Shown in pieces: positions 23,924-27,607 of a stretch of 27,607 bases of DNA. Position numbers and translations under genes: made by a program. The stretch spans positions 1 to 27,607 of the forward strand of contig CAYTFK010000056.1 of NCBI GenBank assembly GCA_964436865.1, in the 5' to 3' direction. The notes below the pieces were generated by a model. That model worked only from the letters and a program-made list of their open reading frames with translations, had not been told where the DNA came from and did not search any database. The DNA comes from JAXGPP01 sp964436865 (lineage in GTDB: Bacteria; Planctomycetota; Planctomycetia; Pirellulales; Thermoguttaceae). The stretch's first letter is position 1. Every line of letters starts with the position of its first letter.

Positions 23924-26900
23924 CTACGCGAACAGCATTCCGGCGTAGCCCACCACGCGGGCCTTGTCGCCCGACGAGTCGGCGCTGGTGGCGTAGCCCA
24001 CCCGTTGGCAGCGATTCAAGACGCCGAGTTCGCGGAGTGTCTGCATCACGAGCACGGCCGGCAACACCCCGCACATGGTAATGCCGTTCTCCTTGACGGT
24101 GGAAAGCAGCCGCTCGGGATCGAGCGCTTCGATGGCATCGAGGGCCATTCGGTCGATCCGCCGCGTCTGCGCGTCGTCGAGATAGTGGTTCATGTCGGTC
24201 GACACGACCAGCAGCGGAGGCTCGGTGTACTCGCAAAGCACGCCGGCCATCTGGCGGGCCGCCTCGCGGAGCCGCAGCCAGTCGCCGCCGTGGATCGCCA
24301 TCCCCACCACGCTCGCCTCCGGCGCCAGCCGGGCGATGAACGGAAGCTGGACCTCGATGGCATGCTCCGCGCGATGCGCCGCGGCGTCCAGTTCCAGCCC
24401 GGTCACCGCGCCGGCCAGTTTCGCCGCTAGCTCCGGATCAGAGGCAAGCTGCCGACCCGGCAGCCCCCAGGTGCGGTGCGGAGCCACCGCCCAATCGGCC
24501 CCGTCGCGGTGATGCTTGGGGCAGACGACGATCACGCGCCCGGGGAATTCGATCCGATTGAAAACCTCGGCGGCCAGTCGGCCGGAATAGATCCATCCGG
24601 CGTGCGGCACGATGGCGCCGGCCCACCGCTCGGCCTGACGATCGCTCCCCAGCAGTTCGTCCAGCAATGGCTCGATCTCGCGGCTCGAACCGGGATAGAA
24701 ACGTCCGGCGACCGCCGGCGGCCGGATCTCCGCACCCGATTGTGGCGTCGGCACGTTGCTCATCGCCACGCGCGGTTCGGTCGAGGCCGCCGCGAAACTC
24801 AACAGCGCCGCCTCGGCCGGTTGGGCGAATCGTCCCTCCTGCATGACCAGCGCGAGCGTCGTCTCCGGCGCCGCGCTCGGATCGTAGGCCACGGCCCAGC
24901 GCCCGGCGTCGATCGCCATCAGTGCCCGCTTCCGCACGCCAGCCAATTCCGCCTGGCCCACCGTTCCTTGCATCGCCGGTTCCCAGAGGATCGTCAATCC
25001 CAGGGTCGCGCGCTCCACCACGTCCGGCGGCGCGCCGCGGCTGGCGAGGTTTCCCGCCGCGCCTTTGACAAGGTCGAACAGCGTCGCCTGAAGCGGCAAG
25101 TCCTGGCGCACGCCCATCCGGCTGCACTGCACTTTCTCTTCCGTATCGGGCAGATGCACCACCAGCGCCGCGCCGCTCACCTGGCCGTCGAAGCCCCCGG
25201 AAAGGTAGAAACTCGGCGTGGCGCCATAATACTGGGCCACCAGGTTCTGCCGGCAGAACTCCGCCAGTGCGGCCAGCTCCGCGGCCGACGGGCCGCCCGG
25301 CGCAGCCGGCTGCTCCTCCACCGCCAGGCTCGGCCCGAGCGGGCCGCCGATGGCATGTCCCTGAAAGGTCATCACCACCGTGTCGTCATCCCGCCAGGCG
25401 TCGCGCGGCAATCCCGCCTTCCGGCAGGTCTGTTCGAGAAACGTCTGTGCGTCGAAACCGTGCTCGGTCGCCACACCCGGCAGCAACAGCCCGCGACGGT
25501 CGCCCTTCTGGATCTGCAGGCCGTGCTTGCCGACGACCACGGCGCTCACTCGGTCGTCGCCCCGGGCGGTGACCCGTTCCATGCCCCACAGCAGCCACAC
25601 TTCCATGTCGAGGTGCGGTAGTTCTACGGCGGCAATGGGAGGAAATCGCGGATCCTCTTTCGCCGCCCGCAGCCCGGCATGATCGATCGCTTCAAAAAGC
25701 CGAACCGGCTGCCCCAGGAAGCCGCAACACGACCGCAATTGCCCGGCCCGCTTGAGACTCACGAACGCTCCGAGCAAGGGCGTTTCGGCCACCGCTCCCA
25801 GCAATTCGTCGAGATTGCCGGCCGGCCGGTTGTGTACCGCGGCCGCCACGCGTCGGCCCGCTGCGCGAAACACCAGTTGTTCCTGCTCCGCCGTCAGCCG
25901 TGGTCCGCCGTCGCCCGGTGCGGCAGCCGGAGAATCACTGGGAACGTTGGCCATGGCTCTCTCTCCTTGAGGCGCGGCCGGTTTCGGCCGGGCATACTGC
26001 GAAATCCTCACCGGCTGCCGCCGCGGGCCCCATTGCCCAGGCTGGCTGTCAAACCGGCCGGCGATCGTCTGGCCGCACTGACGACAGCGATTTCCTTCCA
26101 GCGCATAAACGCCCAGGTGGTAGCCGTCGCGCTCGATGAGCACGGCCTGGCAACCCGGACAGTACGTCGACTGCCGGCGCCGGTCGCTGACGTTTCCCGT
26201 GTAAGCATAACGGATGCCGGCCCGCCGGGCGATGTCGTGTGCGGCGGCCAGCGTCGCTGGCGGCGTCGGGCCCCGGTCCCGCAGGCGGAAGTCGGGATGG
26301 AAGGCGGTGAAGTGCACCGGAACGTCGGGACCAAGCTCGTCGACGATCCAGTCGCACATCCGCGCGAGCTCATCGGCCGTGTCGTTGGCCTGCGGAATGA
26401 TCAGGTTGGTAATCTCCACCCACACGTCGGTCTCGCGAACCAGCCACCGAAGCGTGTCGCGCACCGGATCGAGGTGGCCGCCGGTCAGCTTCCAGTAGAA
26501 GCCCTCGCTAAACCCCTTGAGATCGACGTTGGCCGCGTCCATCACGTCGTAGAAGGCCGTCCGCGCGGTCGGCGTGATGTAGCCGGCCGTCACCGCTACC
26601 GTCTTCACGCCCGCCGCGCGGCAGGCCCGGGCGGTGTCGATGGCATACTCGGCCCAGATCACCGGGTCGTTGTAAGTGAACGCTACGCTGCGGCAGCCGA
26701 GCTCTCGCGCCGCCTCGGCGATCGTCTCCGGTTCGGCGCTTTCGCTCAGTGAATCGATCTCGCGCGACTTCGAGATCGACCAGTTCTGGCAGAACTTGCA
26801 TCCCAGGTTGCACCCCGCGGTGCCGAACGAGAGCACCGCCGTGCCGGGGTAGAAGTGATTGAGCGGCTTCTTTTCGATGGGATCGATGCAGAAGCCGGTG

Positions 26901-27109
26901 CTCCGCCCGTAGGTGGTGGAGACGATCTGGCCGTCGAGGTTCTGCCGGACAAAGCAGAATCCGCGATCGCCGGGCCCTAAAGCGCAGGCCCGAGGGCAGA
27001 GATCGCATACCAGCTTGCGGCCGTCGGCCGATTCGTGCCACCAGCCCCCGGCGCGAATGCCGTCGCCACGGGCGGGCTCATTGGGGGGGAATGTGACGAT
27101 GCGAGACAT
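23924..27109 (-). CDS. AmmeMemoRadiSam triple fusion: radical SAM, AMMECR1 and Memo domains
   Basis: A 1061-residue cytoplasmic protein joining all three parts of the AmmeMemoRadiSam system. Residues 1-375 are the radical SAM enzyme: CDLCPRAC (35-42), cluster cysteines C100, C104 and C107 in CNLGCKFC, and a zinc-ribbon-like pair CPGC (317-320) and CRQC (342-345). Residues 386-595 are AMMECR1 (protein A), with LGAFVSLKRAGQLRSCCGF at 446-464. Residues about 605-780 are an unassigned domain. Residues about 790-1061 are Memo (protein B): PHAG with His836, CPKHHRDG with His866/867, EHAIEVQLPF, STDMNHY and ITMCG with Cys1013, matching the metal-ligand pattern of human MEMO1. The start at 27109 follows GGGAG at 11 nt. 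The three families co-occur widely; their joint reaction is not settled. The gene stands alone on its strand. Confidence 0.9.
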   Translation of the reverse strand: MSRIVTFPPNEPARGDGIRAGGWWHESADGRKLVCDLCPRACALGPGDRGFCFVRQNLDGQIVSTTYGRSTGFCIDPIEKKPLNHFYPGTAVLSFGTAGCNLGCKFCQNWSISKSREIDSLSESAEPETIAEAARELGCRSVAFTYNDPVIWAEYAIDTARACRAAGVKTVAVTAGYITPTARTAFYDVMDAANVDLKGFSEGFYWKLTGGHLDPVRDTLRWLVRETDVWVEITNLIIPQANDTADELARMCDWIVDELGPDVPVHFTAFHPDFRLRDRGPTPPATLAAAHDIARRAGIRYAYTGNVSDRRRQSTYCPGCQAVLIERDGYHLGVYALEGNRCRQCGQTIAGRFDSQPGQWGPRRQPVRISQYARPKPAAPQGERAMANVPSDSPAAAPGDGGPRLTAEQEQLVFRAAGRRVAAAVHNRPAGNLDELLGAVAETPLLGAFVSLKRAGQLRSCCGFLGQPVRLFEAIDHAGLRAAKEDPRFPPIAAVELPHLDMEVWLLWGMERVTARGDDRVSAVVVGKHGLQIQKGDRRGLLLPGVATEHGFDAQTFLEQTCRKAGLPRDAWRDDDTVVMTFQGHAIGGPLGPSLAVEEQPAAPGGPSAAELAALAEFCRQNLVAQYYGATPSFYLSGGFDGQVSGAALVVHLPDTEEKVQCSRMGVRQDLPLQATLFDLVKGAAGNLASRGAPPDVVERATLGLTILWEPAMQGTVGQAELAGVRKRALMAIDAGRWAVAYDPSAAPETTLALVMQEGRFAQPAEAALLSFAAASTEPRVAMSNVPTPQSGAEIRPPAVAGRFYPGSSREIEPLLDELLGSDRQAERWAGAIVPHAGWIYSGRLAAEVFNRIEFPGRVIVVCPKHHRDGADWAVAPHRTWGLPGRQLASDPELAAKLAGAVTGLELDAAAHRAEHAIEVQLPFIARLAPEASVVGMAIHGGDWLRLREAARQMAGVLCEYTEPPLLVVSTDMNHYLDDAQTRRIDRMALDAIEALDPERLLSTVKENGITMCGVLPAVLVMQTLRELGVLNRCQRVGYATSADSSGDKARVVGYAGMLFA
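25952..25968 (-). promoter_or_regulatory. internal Shine-Dalgarno and ATG at the AMMECR1 domain boundary
   Basis: Read on the minus strand, AAGGAG (25968-25963) lies 8 bases before an in-frame ATG (25954-25952, residue 386 of the fusion protein), exactly where the AMMECR1 part begins (MANVPSDSP). This is a better ribosome site than that of the full-length protein. It is either a remnant of a once separate gene or a working internal start giving an A-B product of 676 residues. Confidence 0.55.
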
Positions 27110-27458
27110 CGGTCTGGAGACTCCCGAGAGATGAGGCGGGAATAAAGAGGTGTGATCTGCTGTCAAGCATAACACGTCGACTATTATCGAGGGAGTAGAC
27201 CGCGCCGAGCCTCGCCTTATGGCGACTTCCAAGTCGCCAACGAGTCGCGTGCCCTACCTCTCCCTGTAAGGGGTAGGGGGCCTGCGTAATCTGCGCAAGT
27301 TCACGTTTGCGGCTTTATCGCTACAACCGATTGGGGTAAACTTCACTCGCGACCCCGGCCGACATACTTTGACGGCGGCCCTTCCGCAGATTCCGCCTGT
27401 CTGGCGCAGTCGGGTTCGGCAGGAACCGTCGGTTTCCTTCGTCCAGGAAGACTCGCAC
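27110..27458. other. divergent intergenic region with a GGCGACTT palindrome
   Basis: This 349-base spacer separates the AmmeMemoRadiSam fusion (minus) from the glycosyltransferase start (plus). Its one clear structure is GGCGACTT/AAGTCGCC at 27221-27238, a near-perfect palindrome with a CC centre. I see no convincing gene, RNA or -35/-10 pair. Open frames on either strand here lack credible starts and protein-like composition. Confidence 0.6.
27221..27238. repeat. GGCGACTT palindrome
   Basis: GGCGACTT (27221-27228), CC, AAGTCGCC (27231-27238). It resembles short dispersed palindromes in planctomycete spacers; an operator for the divergent genes is an alternative. Confidence 0.4.
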
Positions 27459-27607
27459 GTGCCTCGGCTGTCGATCTGCATTCCCGTCTGGGGAAACCTG
27501 AAGCGTCTGGAAGACACGCTCCTCTCTGTCCTGGAGAATCGGCCGGACAATTGCGAGGTCGTGGTCCTGCTGGACGAACCTTACCCCGATCCCTACGACC
27601 TGGGCGA
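27459..27607 (+). CDS. family 2 (GT-A) glycosyltransferase, N-terminal fragment
   Basis: The first 49 residues of a protein that runs off the right edge. The frame reads PRLSICIPVWGNLKRLEDTL, then EVVVLLDEPYPDPYDLG, the first beta-alpha-beta unit of a GT2-type nucleotide-sugar glycosyltransferase, in which the Asp after the second strand contributes to nucleotide binding. No ATG is present in frame; the GTG at 27459 is chosen because AGGA lies 10 nt before it and because the protein-like sequence starts there. The frame stays open upstream to at least 27300, so a TTG near 27369 is possible. It probably builds surface polysaccharide, but only the fold can be called from so short a piece. Confidence 0.72.
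   Translation, partial: MPRLSICIPVWGNLKRLEDTLLSVLENRPDNCEVVVLLDEPYPDPYDLG

Noticed and set aside
26035..27109. Radical SAM part as an anaerobic sulfatase maturase
   Set aside because: It lacks the extra Cys-rich SPASM-type region expected of that enzyme and is fused to AMMECR1 and Memo, which places it in the AmmeMemoRadiSam family.
27254..27550. 98-residue minus-strand open frame
   Set aside because: It overlaps the glycosyltransferase start on the plus strand and shows no family signature.
1..27607. CRISPR arrays, tRNA or rRNA genes, insertion sequences
   Set aside because: No regularly spaced direct repeats, cloverleaf sequence, rRNA-like text or transposase motifs were seen on either strand.

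Overview
The window is a 27.6-kb piece of a GC-rich bacterial genome, almost certainly from a planctomycete (Planctomycetota, Pirellula-like). The evidence is the gene style, not an rRNA marker: two sulfatases, three Gfo/Idh/MocA oxidoreductases (two with Tat signals), an HzsA-related di-haem protein, modular secreted glycosidases, and short intergenic palindromes of a kind I recall as dispersed repeats in these genomes. A run of exactly 100 N (6086-6185) marks a scaffold join, so this is a draft assembly or MAG.

Layout. (a) 1-10546, all on the minus strand: a cut-off DUF4349-type lipoprotein, a Tat-exported Gfo/Idh/MocA protein, a three-part glycosidase-like protein, a tandem nitrilase whose 5' end is lost in the gap, tadA, a TIM-barrel sugar isomerase/epimerase, a cytoplasmic Gfo/Idh/MocA dehydrogenase and a sulfatase. 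(b) 10776-11804 plus: a class I xylose-isomerase-like enzyme. (c) 11862-17270 minus: a tightly coupled secreted trio read in the order GH5-like glycosidase, GH141-like beta-helix protein, LamG-alpha/beta-hydrolase esterase. (d) 17506-23843 plus: HzsA-related protein, Tat-exported Gfo/Idh/MocA protein, Tat-exported PHP phosphoesterase and a second sulfatase. (e) 23924-27109 minus: one 1061-residue polypeptide joining the radical SAM, A (AMMECR1) and B (Memo) parts of the AmmeMemoRadiSam system. (f) From 27459 plus: the start of a family 2 glycosyltransferase.

How it fits together. Most genes look like parts of a sulfated and acylated polysaccharide degradation programme: sulfatases remove sulfate, the esterase removes acyl groups, GH5-like and GH141-like enzymes cut glycosidic bonds, and oxidoreductase, epimerase and isomerase handle the sugars. 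The actual substrate cannot be read from the sequence. No sulfatase-maturing enzyme, transporter or regulator is present.

Best candidates for something new: the all-in-one AmmeMemoRadiSam protein, with a possible internal start site and an unassigned extra domain; the nitrilase with a catalytically dead second copy; and the nucleoside-hydrolase-like/CBM/TIM-barrel glycosidase. Several start codons were moved downstream of the longest open frame because a Shine-Dalgarno sequence or signal peptide sits there.
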